NCBI GenBank assembly: GCA_947571515.1
Contig: CANOYI010000003.1
Span: 1-39,189, forward strand
Direction of reading: 5' to 3'
Source: an uncultured Clostridium sp.
GTDB lineage: Bacteria > Bacillota > Clostridia > TANB77 > CAG-508
DNA length: 39,189 nucleotides
Below, in pieces: positions 14,251 through 23,233 of this stretch. Below the pieces are notes generated by a model that was not told the DNA's origin, ran no database searches, and was given only the letters and a program-made list of their open reading frames with translations. A program made the translations under genes and the position numbers. The number at the start of each line of letters is the position of its first letter. Position 1 is the stretch's first letter.

Positions 14251-15549
14251 TTATTTTATAATTGTTCTCTTTTCATCTGCACCAACACCAATATATCTCA
14301 CTGATACACCTGTATAATCTTCGATGAAACGAATATAATCTTGTGCCTCTTTTGGAAGTTCTTCAAAAGTCGTTGCTCCTTCTGTATTCCATCCACCTTT
14401 TAACTCTTGATAAACTGGCTTACAATTTTCCTTATCGATTGGAACATGTTGAATAGTCTCTCCCTTATATTGATAGCCAACACACACATTAATAGTATCT
14501 AACTTACCAATCGTATCTAAATGATTAACACACAATGACGTTAGACCACTTGTATTTTTGGTATGTTTTACCATAACTAAATCAAGCCAACCAGTTCTTC
14601 TTGGTCTTCCTGTTGTCGTTCCATACTCATGACCCCACTCACGGATTTTATCTCCAATTTCATTATCCTGTTCTGTCACAAATGGACCATTTCCAACTCT
14701 TGAGGTATAGGCTTTAATAACTCCTACTACTTCATTTACTAAAGTAGGACCTATTCCTGCACCTGAAGCTGTACCACTTGCATTAGGATTAGAAGAAGTT
14801 GTCATTGGATAATCTCCATGGTCATTATCTAACCAAAAAGATTGAGCTCCTTCTATAATAATCAATTCATCTTTTTCAATTGCTTCATCTAAAATCGGAT
14901 GAATATCTGCAATAAAACTTTGTATAATATCTTTGTATTTCATACAATACGCATATTCTTCTTCTACTGTAATCTTAGGAAACTTTTCTTCTTGATAAAC
15001 TCCTTTTTCAATTAGCTTATTTGCTTCTGCTACCAATACATTATATACTTTAAGATTTTCCGCAATTTTATCTTTCAATTCTGCCTCTTCCAAAAACAAA
15101 TCATGCATTCTTAGGTTAGTACGTCTAGCCTTTTCCTCATAAGTAGTTCCCACACCTCTTCCTGTCGTTCCTACTTTTTCTGTTTTTAACATCTCATATA
15201 ATCTATCCAATTGTTTATGATGTGGAAAAGTGATATGCGTTCTTTCACTTACTACAAAATTATCCTTTTCTACTTTTACCCCTGCTTCTCTCATTTGTTG
15301 AATCTCTTCTGTTAAAATTTGAAGATCTGCTACTACTCCTGGTCCAATAATTGAAAGAACTTCTGGTCTAATAATTGCTGATGGTAACAAGTGCATAGCA
15401 TATTTTTTACTATTGGCAACTACGGTATGCCCTGCATTACTTCCTCCTGTTGCTCTTATTACAACAGATGCATCTTTTGCTTCATAATGAACCGCTCTTC
15501 CTTTTCCCTCATCTCCATATTGAAGACCAATAATCATTTTTACTGCCAT
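14251..15549 (-). CDS. purA: adenylosuccinate synthetase
   Basis: This enzyme joins IMP and aspartate with GTP to make adenylosuccinate, the first step from IMP to AMP. The 432-residue length is normal. The catalytic residues Asp13 (QYGDEGKGR) and His41 (SNAGHT) fall at the E. coli positions. DNDHGDYPMTTSSN and TGRPRRTGWLD match the family motifs. The P-loop region differs from the usual QWGDEGKGKxVD: Trp is Tyr, the last Lys is Arg and the final Asp is His (RAVHYE), which marks a divergent branch. It is not a phage PurZ, since Asp13 is kept. Start ATG follows AAGGAG. It has its own promoter and terminator. Confidence 0.95.
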   Translation of the reverse strand: MAVKMIIGLQYGDEGKGRAVHYEAKDASVVIRATGGSNAGHTVVANSKKYAMHLLPSAIIRPEVLSIIGPGVVADLQILTEEIQQMREAGVKVEKDNFVVSERTHITFPHHKQLDRLYEMLKTEKVGTTGRGVGTTYEEKARRTNLRMHDLFLEEAELKDKIAENLKVYNVLVAEANKLIEKGVYQEEKFPKITVEEEYAYCMKYKDIIQSFIADIHPILDEAIEKDELIIIEGAQSFWLDNDHGDYPMTTSSNPNASGTASGAGIGPTLVNEVVGVIKAYTSRVGNGPFVTEQDNEIGDKIREWGHEYGTTTGRPRRTGWLDLVMVKHTKNTSGLTSLCVNHLDTIGKLDTINVCVGYQYKGETIQHVPIDKENCKPVYQELKGGWNTEGATTFEELPKEAQDYIRFIEDYTGVSVRYIGVGADEKRTIIK

Positions 15550-15584
15550 GTTTTTTTCTCCTTTTTTACTATATTTTCAATTGG

Positions 15585-15613
15585 ATTATACCATTGCATT
15601 AATATGAAGTCAA
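15585..15613 (-). promoter_or_regulatory. promoter of purA
   Basis: TTGACT (15608-15613) and TATAAT (15585-15590) on the minus strand, spaced by 17 bases. The inverted-repeat element starts 20 bases upstream of the -35 box. Confidence 0.7.
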
Positions 15614-15632
15614 TTGTCGTGAAAAAAAAATT

Positions 15633-15761
15633 TGAGACAAGGGGGACAGGTTTCAATTGTCTCAAATTTTTAATCGAAAAACGTCGAAAAAAAGATTTGA
15701 CAAAATACAACAAAAAAACAGCAAAAAAATGAGACAGTTGAAACCTGTCCCCCTTGTCTCA
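15633..15761. repeat. 129-bp MITE-like inverted repeat, TGAGACAA family, copy 1
   Basis: Two 32-base arms (15633-15664 and 15730-15761) begin TGAGACAAGGGGGACAGGTT and are inverted copies with one mismatch. Each arm is itself palindromic at its ends (TGAGACAA/TTGTCTCA). The 65-base interior is related to the interior of the copy at 19690-19808. The stop codon TGA of glgP is the first three bases of the right arm. Confidence 0.9.
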
Positions 15762-18326
15762 TTTCGTTATCCATTTAATCAAATCTAAATTAGCTGGTTC
15801 TAATATCATTTCATGTTTTGGCATAACTCTAAACGTGTAACCATAATTTCCTCCTGTTGTTAACTCTATTTTTGCGGTAAAATAATATTTCTTATTTTCT
15901 TCATCTTGGTCTTGTAATTTCATTGGTATAATACTAACATTTTCCACTACACCATTATCCAAAATTTTTCCGTAATACACTTCTACTGTAATGCTTTCTA
16001 TATCTATATTTGGTAATTCTACCTCACAAGCAACTTCAATATTATTTCCTGCATCAATTGTAATATTATCTAAATTATCAACCTGTGTTATTTTAATATC
16101 TTTCCAATTCATATATAGATCTTTTTTCCAAGAGTTATATCCTGCTACATTATCAACATCAGAATAGTATTTTTTCGTTAAATTACAAAGTGGCATATAT
16201 AAGTTATTAGTATAATCTACCAACATTCTGGCAGTGCTATATTTCCCTCCAGTTGTAATAATTGAATTCTTCATAATTTCCAACCATTTTTTAGATAGTC
16301 CATTATTCTCTCTCTCATAATAAGTAGGTATAATTTTTTCTTCTAACGTACGATACATACTTTGGCTATCTGCTATATCTTGTGCCTCATAAGATTCATA
16401 TTCACTATTGGTTCCAATCGTCCATCCATTCGTTTGTGTATAACCTTCTGCCCACCAACCATCTAAAACACTGAAATTGATAACACCATTAACAGATGCC
16501 TTTTGTCCACTGGTTCCAGATGCCTCCATTGGTCTTCTTGGATTATTTAACCAAACATCAACACCACTAATTAAATATCTTGACATAGCAATATTATAAT
16601 TTTCCAAAATAAAGATTTTTCCTTTAAATTGTGGCATCATAGATATTTCATGAATATATTTGATTAAGTCTTGTCCTTCTTTGTCTGCTGGATGTGCTTT
16701 TCCAGCAAATATAATTTGTACTGGTCGATTTTCATTATTTAATATTTGTGTAATTCTTTCTAAATCCTTGAAAATTAGAGTTGCTCTTTTATACGTTGCA
16801 AATCTTCTCGCAAAACCTATCGTCAAGGCCTCTGGATTTAATTTAGAAACAATTTCATTAATTTCTTCATAACTATAACCACAACGTCTTAATCTTTCTG
16901 ATGTGCTATCTTTCACTAATTTTAATAATTTTGCTTTTCGAGCATTGTGTACTTCCCATAGTTTTTCATCTGGAATATTTCTAATTTTTTCCCATACCTG
17001 GTCTTGATGTATATTATCTTGCCAATAAGGAATTAAATATTGATTATATAATTCTTTCATTTTCGGTGCTAGCCATGAACACGTATGAATTCCATTAGTT
17101 ACATATTCAATTGGAGACTCATTAGCCGCTATGTTTGGCCATATTTCTCCAAATAATTCTCTGGATACTGCTCCATGTAACTTACTAACACCATTTTTCT
17201 TACCTGCAATTTTTAGTGCTAATATTCCCATATTAAAGCCTTCCTCTAAGTGTATTCCTGGTTTCATTCCCAATTTTAAGAATTCTTCTTTAGAAAGTCC
17301 TAATCTTGGCCAGAAATCTTTAAAATATTTCTCAACTAAGGCTAATGGAAAAATATCATTTCCAGCTGGTACTGGTGTATGGGTTGTAAATACCGTTTTA
17401 GAAGTTGCTATATCTCTTGCCACTTCAAAAGATACTTGTTTTTCTTTGATAATATTTTTGATAATCTCTAAATTTAAGAACGCAGAATGACCTTCATTCA
17501 TGTGGTATACCGTAGGATTTAAATTCAAATATTTTGTTAATAGATTGACTCCTGCTTGACCTAGAACAATTTCTTGACGAATTCTCATTTCTTGGTCTCC
17601 ACCATATAAACGTAAGGTTACATCTCTATCTTCTTCGTTGTTTTTTTCGATATCAGAGTCTAACAAATATAATTTTACTCTTCCTACATTAATTTGCCAT
17701 ACTTTTAAATATAATCTTCTTTTTGGGAATTTAACATAGATGATTAAATCTTCCCCTTTTTCATCTTTTACTGGATGAATTGGCATATCTTCTAAGGCGA
17801 TATTATGATATTCGGTTTCTTGTTGACCATAACCATTTATTTTTTGATTAAAATAGCCATTTTTGTATAATAGCCCTACTGCTACTAATGGGATTCCTAA
17901 GTCGCTCGCTGATTTTAAATGGTCACCAGATAAAATACCTAATCCTCCTGAGTAGATTGGTATGGTTTGGTCTATGCCATATTCAGCTGAAAAATAGGCA
18001 ATTAAATCATTTTTGTTTTCTGGGTATTTGCTGGAAAACCATGTACTTTTACTATTCATATAACTTTGAAAGTTTTCTGCTATTTTGTCATATTCCTTTA
18101 AAAAGGCTACATCCTTTGCTACTTTCTCTAGTCTTTCTTGTGATACATGTTTTAAAAATTTGACTGGGTTTTTGTCAGATTGTTCCCATAAATCTTTATC
18201 TATTTTTTGAAATAATCTTAAAAATTCTGTGTTCCATGACCACCATAAGTTATTGGCAATTTCTGATAATTTTTCAATTCTTTTTGGTAGTTGTGGATTT
18301 ACCGTAATTTTGTTAAATACGTACAT
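15759..18326 (-). CDS. glgP: alpha-glucan (glycogen/maltodextrin) phosphorylase
   Basis: This PLP enzyme releases glucose-1-phosphate from alpha-1,4-glucans. The 855-residue protein starts with the DUF3417 domain of the Thermotoga-type branch (RIEKLSEIANNLWWSWN near residue 16), then AEYGIDQTIPIYSGGLG near 115. The phosphorylase motif RRPMEASGTSGQKASVNG near 605-625 contains the lysine that binds PLP, and HMNEGHSAFL lies earlier. An immunoglobulin-like C-terminal part is about residues 740-855. AGGAGG precedes the ATG. The stop codon lies inside a repeat element, so the C-terminus may have been set by its insertion. It has its own promoter. Confidence 0.95.
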   Translation of the reverse strand: MYVFNKITVNPQLPKRIEKLSEIANNLWWSWNTEFLRLFQKIDKDLWEQSDKNPVKFLKHVSQERLEKVAKDVAFLKEYDKIAENFQSYMNSKSTWFSSKYPENKNDLIAYFSAEYGIDQTIPIYSGGLGILSGDHLKSASDLGIPLVAVGLLYKNGYFNQKINGYGQQETEYHNIALEDMPIHPVKDEKGEDLIIYVKFPKRRLYLKVWQINVGRVKLYLLDSDIEKNNEEDRDVTLRLYGGDQEMRIRQEIVLGQAGVNLLTKYLNLNPTVYHMNEGHSAFLNLEIIKNIIKEKQVSFEVARDIATSKTVFTTHTPVPAGNDIFPLALVEKYFKDFWPRLGLSKEEFLKLGMKPGIHLEEGFNMGILALKIAGKKNGVSKLHGAVSRELFGEIWPNIAANESPIEYVTNGIHTCSWLAPKMKELYNQYLIPYWQDNIHQDQVWEKIRNIPDEKLWEVHNARKAKLLKLVKDSTSERLRRCGYSYEEINEIVSKLNPEALTIGFARRFATYKRATLIFKDLERITQILNNENRPVQIIFAGKAHPADKEGQDLIKYIHEISMMPQFKGKIFILENYNIAMSRYLISGVDVWLNNPRRPMEASGTSGQKASVNGVINFSVLDGWWAEGYTQTNGWTIGTNSEYESYEAQDIADSQSMYRTLEEKIIPTYYERENNGLSKKWLEIMKNSIITTGGKYSTARMLVDYTNNLYMPLCNLTKKYYSDVDNVAGYNSWKKDLYMNWKDIKITQVDNLDNITIDAGNNIEVACEVELPNIDIESITVEVYYGKILDNGVVENVSIIPMKLQDQDEENKKYYFTAKIELTTGGNYGYTFRVMPKHEMILEPANLDLIKWITK

Positions 18327-18386
18327 TGAAACGATTCCTCCTTTGTATTTTTCTTATTTTTTCTCTTGTATATTTTTAATAACTAT

Positions 18387-18415
18387 ATTATCTATTAAAA
18401 GCTTCTATTTGTCAA
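18387..18415 (-). promoter_or_regulatory. promoter of glgP
   Basis: TTGACA (18410-18415) and GATAAT (18387-18392) on the minus strand, spaced by 17 bases, about 60 bases before the start codon. Confidence 0.65.
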
Positions 18416-18423
18416 ATGTTTTA

Positions 18424-19674
18424 TTAAAAAATTCTTAAAATATCATTATAAGTTACATATAGTGATAAAGCAATCAAAATAGCAAATCCTAACAACTGTA
18501 TATTTACTTCTGTTTCTTGTTTCATCGGTTTTCTTCGGATCGCCTCTATCAATAAAATTAAAATCTTTCCTCCATCTAAAGCTGGAATTGGTAACAAATT
18601 AGTAACACCTAAAGATAAAGAAATCAATGCCATCATTTCAAAAAACTCTTTTACACCATCTGTTTTAGCCACCACTTCAGAAATTCCAACTGGACCCATC
18701 ATTTGATCTACGCCTACATTTCCTGTAAATAATTGTTTCAAATTATCCACAATCGATACTAAAAATTCCTGTGTTTGTATACCACCATTAATGCATCGAT
18801 TGACAAAATTATCTTCTGCCGGTCTCAAATTAATCCCTAATAGATAACTAGTTTCATAATCTGGTGTCAATTCTATCGTAACTTCTTCTTCGCCTCTTTG
18901 AACCACAAGTGTCATAGTATTAACACCTTTTTGATTAATTTCTTGTAAAGCGGTATTTCTATCGCCATTGATACTAACACCATTTACCTTTACTAAGATA
19001 TCATTTGCCTGTATTCCTTGGTTCTCTGAGCTACTATCCTTTTGAACCGCTACAATTTTACACTTTTCATCTAGGTAAATTCCTGTCACTTTAGATTTTA
19101 CTTCACTTGGCTTTATATTATATTCTTTGATTTCTCCATATCTATCTATTTTTGTTTTAATCTCTTCCCCTTGTGACTTTTCTACTACTTCATTTAAATC
19201 TTTTTTACTCTTAATCGCTTGGCCATTACCTTCTATTATTTTATCTCCCTCTTGCAATCCTGCTGTTTGAGCTGCATACCCATCTAGTATCTCATCGATT
19301 TGATTGGAAATATAAGTGCCAGAGGAAGCTACTATAGTAAAATAAGTTGCAATAGCAAAAATAATATTAACCGTCGCCCCTGCTATTACAATAGCAATCC
19401 TTTTCGGAATACTCGCTTTCGAAAAGGACCTTTCATCATCAGAAGCTTCATCTTCTCCCTCCATGCTATTATAACCACCAAGAGGAATTAATCTTAGCGT
19501 ATATTTCGTCTCTTTTCCTTGCTTTTGCCATATCGCTGGTCCAAAGCCAATTGCAAACTCATTTACTTTTACTTTGCAAAGTTTTGCTACCATAAAATGT
19601 CCTAATTCATGAATCGTAATTAAGACACCTAATAATATTATAATTTTAATCGCTGAAATTATAAAACCTATCAA
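18424..19674 (-). CDS. rseP: RIP site-2 metalloprotease
   Basis: This intramembrane zinc protease cuts membrane-bound anti-sigma factors and signal-peptide remnants. The 416-residue product has HELGH at residues 22-26 in the first membrane helix, a PDZ domain (about 110-190) and a second PDZ-like stretch (about 195-280). The C-terminal helix contains NLLPIPALDGGKI, whose Asp is the third zinc ligand. I place the start at the TTG of 19674, six bases after AGGAGG; a longer frame opens at 19722 inside the upstream repeat and would add an unlikely basic leader. It follows cdsA as in most Firmicutes, though dxr, usually between them, is absent. Confidence 0.93.
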   Translation of the reverse strand: MIGFIISAIKIIILLGVLITIHELGHFMVAKLCKVKVNEFAIGFGPAIWQKQGKETKYTLRLIPLGGYNSMEGEDEASDDERSFSKASIPKRIAIVIAGATVNIIFAIATYFTIVASSGTYISNQIDEILDGYAAQTAGLQEGDKIIEGNGQAIKSKKDLNEVVEKSQGEEIKTKIDRYGEIKEYNIKPSEVKSKVTGIYLDEKCKIVAVQKDSSSENQGIQANDILVKVNGVSINGDRNTALQEINQKGVNTMTLVVQRGEEEVTIELTPDYETSYLLGINLRPAEDNFVNRCINGGIQTQEFLVSIVDNLKQLFTGNVGVDQMMGPVGISEVVAKTDGVKEFFEMMALISLSLGVTNLLPIPALDGGKILILLIEAIRRKPMKQETEVNIQLLGFAILIALSLYVTYNDILRIF

Positions 19675-19689
19675 TGTTTTCCTCCTAAA

Positions 19690-19808
19690 TGAGACAAAGG
19701 GGACAGGTTTTATTTGTCTCATGTATTTTGTCGTCTTTTGTCATTTCATTTTTTCGACATTTTTCTACTCAAATCATGAGACAAATAAAACCTGTCCCCT
19801 TTGTCTCA
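19690..19808. repeat. 119-bp MITE-like inverted repeat, TGAGACAA family, copy 2
   Basis: Two 32-base arms (19690-19721 and 19777-19808) are perfect inverted copies beginning TGAGACAAAGGGGACAGGTT. The interior aligns, in reverse orientation, with that of the copy at 15633-15761 (for example GAAAAA-GTCGAAAAAA and TGACAAAA). It lies exactly between the cdsA stop, which it supplies, and the rseP ribosome binding site, which starts four bases away. Confidence 0.92.
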
Positions 19809-20610
19809 CAATAAAGTAAATAATGCATAAGCAAATGGTGATAAGAATATTAGACTATCAATTCGATCTAACATTCCTCCATGACCGGGGTATTAAATTG
19901 CTATAATCTTTAATATCTACAAATCTCTTTATGCTGGAAGCTGCAAAGTCTCCTATTTGTCCCACTAAACTTAATATAATTCCAATTCCTCCTATAAATA
20001 AGTATGAATAATCCATTCCCCAATAGGTATTAGCAAAATAAGTATAAGCTAACATTAGTATTATGGCTCCGATTACTCCACCTATACATCCTTCCATTGA
20101 TTTCTTAGGACTTACTTTGCTGAATTTATGTTTTCCAAAATGTTTTCCTACCACATAAGCTGATATGTCTGTACCCCATGCAGCAAATATAGCATACCAT
20201 ATTAGTATGTTTCCATTTGTCATACCATTGATGAATGCCACAAACATGATAAAAAATACCACATAGAATATTCCAATAAAAGTATAAGCAATATCTTTAA
20301 AACTAGTTTTCATATCAGTTGCTATCACTTGTGCAAATAAAATAATTAAAATAGTTGGTACAGAAAGTGTTACTACCATATTTAAGTATTCGCTTGGTAT
20401 GATATGAATCAATGCTATACTCAAACAACTTACATATCCGATCCATTTTACTGGGTTGGATACTTTTTTTATGGCATTAAAATATTCGCTGATGCTAAGT
20501 ATTGCTATAATTGCTAGTGCAATATCTACTACTATTTTATTCCCTAGTAAAAAGATTATTAATACTAGTGGAAATCCTAATAAACTTGATGTGAGTCTTT
20601 TTATATCCAT
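19806..20610 (-). CDS. cdsA: phosphatidate cytidylyltransferase, frameshifted near the 3' end
   Basis: CdsA makes CDP-diacylglycerol from phosphatidate and CTP, the precursor of most phospholipids. The protein has about seven or eight membrane helices and the family signature SSIKRFVDIKDYSNLIP; the frame as written then turns into RSWRNVRSN and stops at 19858. The GGGG run at 19887-19890 (CCCC on the coding strand) has one base too many; in the next frame the signature completes as GHGGMLDRID and the protein runs to a TGA at 19806, the first bases of the repeat, giving about 267 residues. The ATG at 20610 has GAAAGGA upstream. As the gene is normally essential, a sequencing error is the simplest explanation. 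Confidence 0.9.
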
Positions 20611-20627
20611 ATTTTTTTCCTTTCTCA

Positions 20628-20745
20628 GGGAGATTTGTGACAAGAGGGGCGCCCCTTTTTGTCACAAAAAAAATTAACACTATTCATTGTACTTTTATCT
20701 CTTTTTTGGGACAAAAAGGGGCGACCCTCTTGTCACAAATTTCCC
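20628..20745. repeat. 118-bp inverted repeat, GTGACAAGAGGGG family
   Basis: Two 38-base arms (20628-20665 and 20708-20745) match inverted at 35 of 38 positions, with TTTGTGACAAGAGGG as the core. The inner part of each arm, GGGGCGCCCC or GGGGCGACCC, is also palindromic. The stop codon TAG of uppS abuts the right arm. The end motif (GACAA-n-GGGG) is like that of the TGAGACAA family, but the interior is different. Confidence 0.85.
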
Positions 20746-21458
20746 TAGCTTGCTCCGAATTTTCTTGTTCTTTTTTGGTATTCTATGATAGCTTTATCTA
20801 AATCTTCTTCTTCAAAGTCTGGCCAGTTTTTATCGATAAATAAAAACTCTGTGTATACCAATTGCCATGGTAAAAAGTTACTTAATCTTTGTTCTCCACT
20901 CGTTCTAATCAATAAATCTGGTTCTGGCTCTCCTTTAGTATATAAATGATTAGATACTACTTGTTCTGTTATATCTTCTATTTTTATTTCATCATTTTTG
21001 ACTAGATTAGCTATTTGTTTGATGGCTTTTATTAATTCATCTCTTCCTCCATAATTTAAAGCAATATTGAAAGTAACTCCTGTATTATCTTTGGTTCTTT
21101 CCATACAGTTTTGAATACTTTTCTGCATTCCACTAGATAGAGCTGAAATATCTCCTAGTATTTTAACTCTAATATTCTCTGTATCTGCTCTTTTAGCATA
21201 ATCGTCTAAATAATTTTGTAACAACATCATTAATGCTTTTACTTCCTCTTCTGTCCTTTTCCAGTTTTCTGTTGAAAAAGCATAAACTGTGATATATTCC
21301 AATCCAATTTTATTGGCATATCGTACAATTTTTTCTAATGTTTTGGCACCTTCTTTATGACCATAACTAACTGGCTTTCCTTTCGCTTTTGCCCATCTTC
21401 TATTACCATCCATGATAATGGCGATGTGTTTGGGCATATCTTCTTGATTGAATTGCAT
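20745..21458 (-). CDS. uppS: isoprenyl transferase (undecaprenyl diphosphate synthase)
   Basis: UppS extends farnesyl diphosphate with cis isoprene units to C55, the lipid carrier for cell-wall precursors. The 237-residue product shows HIAIIMDGNRRWA (Asp17 binds magnesium-pyrophosphate), YGHKEGAKTL, YAFSTENWKR and the late LLIRTSGEQRLSNFLPWQ with FIDKNWPDF. I chose the ATG at 21458, preceded by CGGAGG; an upstream in-frame ATG at 21503 lacks a site. It follows the polyprenyl synthase gene, which supplies its substrate. Confidence 0.96.
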   Translation of the reverse strand: MQFNQEDMPKHIAIIMDGNRRWAKAKGKPVSYGHKEGAKTLEKIVRYANKIGLEYITVYAFSTENWKRTEEEVKALMMLLQNYLDDYAKRADTENIRVKILGDISALSSGMQKSIQNCMERTKDNTGVTFNIALNYGGRDELIKAIKQIANLVKNDEIKIEDITEQVVSNHLYTKGEPEPDLLIRTSGEQRLSNFLPWQLVYTEFLFIDKNWPDFEEEDLDKAIIEYQKRTRKFGAS

Positions 21459-21546
21459 GATTTTTTCCTCCGTTCTAACGTATAGGTTATCTGTATGAAA
21501 CATTTTAGATTTGAACAGTTAACCCATCTTCAAAATCATTTTGAAA

Positions 21547-22434
21547 TTATTTATTTCTGTTCTGTATGTATAAAGCTAATTCTTTTAGAAATTCTGCTCT
21601 ATTTCCATATCTTTCTAATTCTTTTATGGCTTCTTTTGTTATTTTATCTAAAATATCTTTTGCTCCTTGTAAACCATATTGAGAAACATAAGTACATTTT
21701 TCTAACTCTTTATCATTTCCCACTGGCTTTCCTAAAATTGCTTCGTCTCCTTCTTCTGATAAGATGTCATCTTTAATTTGAAAAGCTAATCCTATTTTTT
21801 CAGCATAATTAGATAATCCTTGCAATTCTATCTCTGTGCAATCTGCTAATATGGCTCCCATTCTTACACATAATTTTAATAAAGCACCTGTTTTGTTTTC
21901 GTGAATATATTCCAGTTCTTGTCTCGTTATTTGCTTTCCTTCCCATTCTGTGTCAATATATTCTCCAGCAAGCATTCGATCAATTGCTTCTGAAAATTCA
22001 TTTAAAATTCTGATTTTTTTAGTTATCTCTTCTGTGTTAGCATTCATTAAATCTTGACTTATTACAAAGTAAGCATCATTTAATAATCCATCCCCTGCTA
22101 ATATGGCTGTTGCTTCATTAAATTGCTTATGATTGGTTGGTTTTCCATGTCGAAAATCATCATTATCAATTCCAGGTAAATCATCATGAATCAAAGAAAA
22201 ATTATGTACCATTTCAATCGCTACTGCATATGGCATACATTTTTCTATATTCTCTTTAAAAAGTTGGTAAGTTGCTAAAACTAAAATTGGTCTTAAGCGT
22301 TTTCCGCCAGCCATTAAACTATATTCCATTGACTGATTTAGTATTTGTTCTGGACAGTTTTGTTTTCTTACATACTTCTCTAATTCTTGATTTATCTGTT
22401 GTTGATATTTTTGTAATTTTTCTTTAAACTCCAT
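21547..22434 (-). CDS. ispA: polyprenyl (farnesyl/geranyl) diphosphate synthase
   Basis: This trans-isoprenyl synthase condenses isopentenyl diphosphate with allylic primers. The 295-residue protein has GGKRLRP, the first Asp-rich motif DDLPGIDNDD with FRHGKPTNHK, and the second motif KDDILSEEGD near the C-terminus; the spacing and the short-chain pattern fit a farnesyl diphosphate synthase. The start ATG at 22434 follows AAAGGAG; the frame extends to 22512 through a repeat. It lies between frr and uppS and supplies the uppS primer. Confidence 0.94.
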   Translation of the reverse strand: MEFKEKLQKYQQQINQELEKYVRKQNCPEQILNQSMEYSLMAGGKRLRPILVLATYQLFKENIEKCMPYAVAIEMVHNFSLIHDDLPGIDNDDFRHGKPTNHKQFNEATAILAGDGLLNDAYFVISQDLMNANTEEITKKIRILNEFSEAIDRMLAGEYIDTEWEGKQITRQELEYIHENKTGALLKLCVRMGAILADCTEIELQGLSNYAEKIGLAFQIKDDILSEEGDEAILGKPVGNDKELEKCTYVSQYGLQGAKDILDKITKEAIKELERYGNRAEFLKELALYIQNRNK

Positions 22435-22480
22435 TGAAAATTCTTTCTCCTTTACTAAAATAGTATGAACTAATTTCATT

Positions 22481-22559
22481 TCCCCTCTTAACCCAAGAAC
22501 CAATGTCCCCATTCAGTCTCGGTGTCCCCATTCGATCCCGGAACCAGTGGGGACATTGG
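22481..22559 (-). repeat. GTCCCC hairpin repeat, tandem pair (copy 2)
   Basis: On the minus strand a clear unit (GTCCCCACTGGTTCCGGGAT plus CGAATGGGGAC) is followed by a second, degenerate unit (CATTGGTTCTTGGG ... AGGGGA). CCAATGTCCCC and GGGGACATTGG also form a larger inverted repeat. It fills the frr-ispA gap. Confidence 0.75.
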
Positions 22560-22566
22560 AATGCAA

Positions 22567-23115
22567 TTATACTGACATTACTTCTTTTTCTTTTGCTTCT
22601 AATATTTTATCAATTTCTTCGATATTTTTATCTGTGATTTTTTGAATTTCATTTTCTGCTTGTTTTAGTTCGTCTTCTGTCATCTCTCCCTCTTTTTGAG
22701 ATGCTTTTGCTGTATCAATTCCTTCTCTTCTAATAGAACGAATGGCTACTTTTGCTTCTTCTGCCATTTTACGAACATCTTTTACAATTTCTTTTCTTCT
22801 TACTTCATTTAATTCTGGGAAAGCTAGTCTTATTACTTTTCCATCATTATTGGGGTTAATTCCAATATCAGATGCTAAAATTGCTTTTTCAATTTCTTTT
22901 AAAATGCTTACATCCCAAGGTTGAATGACAATTAACCTTGCTTCTGGTACAGAAATTCCTCCTACTTGATTAATTGGCGTTGGTGTTCCATAATAATCTA
23001 TTTTTATCTTATTCAAAATAGCTGGGTTAGCACGCCCTGCTCTTACCTCTCCTAATTTTTCTTGATAAACACTAATTGACTTTTCCATTTTTTCTTTTAT
23101 ACTTGTATAATCCAT
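22567..23115 (-). CDS. frr: ribosome recycling factor
   Basis: RRF splits the post-termination ribosome together with EF-G. The 182-residue length is typical. GEVRAGRANPAIL, IDYYGTPTPINQ, IQPWD and IRLAFPELNEVRRKEIVK are all present in order. The start at 23115 has GGAAGGAGAGG upstream; the extension to 23181 is non-homologous. It follows pyrH, separated by a long hairpin. Confidence 0.97.
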   Translation of the reverse strand: MDYTSIKEKMEKSISVYQEKLGEVRAGRANPAILNKIKIDYYGTPTPINQVGGISVPEARLIVIQPWDVSILKEIEKAILASDIGINPNNDGKVIRLAFPELNEVRRKEIVKDVRKMAEEAKVAIRSIRREGIDTAKASQKEGEMTEDELKQAENEIQKITDKNIEEIDKILEAKEKEVMSV

Positions 23116-23233
23116 AATTTTCCTCTCCTTCCTTATAAAACAGTTTAGAGCTGTCTCTATTATTTTCCTAAACAAATTCAAAATAGTATATTACGATACA
23201 GATTTTCATTCACTTAAAACATTTGTTTATTAA

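Noticed and set aside
14251-15549. Phage-type PurZ (2-aminoadenylosuccinate synthase)
   Set aside because: PurZ lacks the catalytic Asp of the GDEGKG motif; here Asp13 is present, so ordinary PurA is favoured.
19674-19722. Longer N-terminus of RseP starting at ATG 19722
   Set aside because: That ATG is inside the inverted-repeat element and the added residues are unlike RseP; the TTG after AGGAGG is better.
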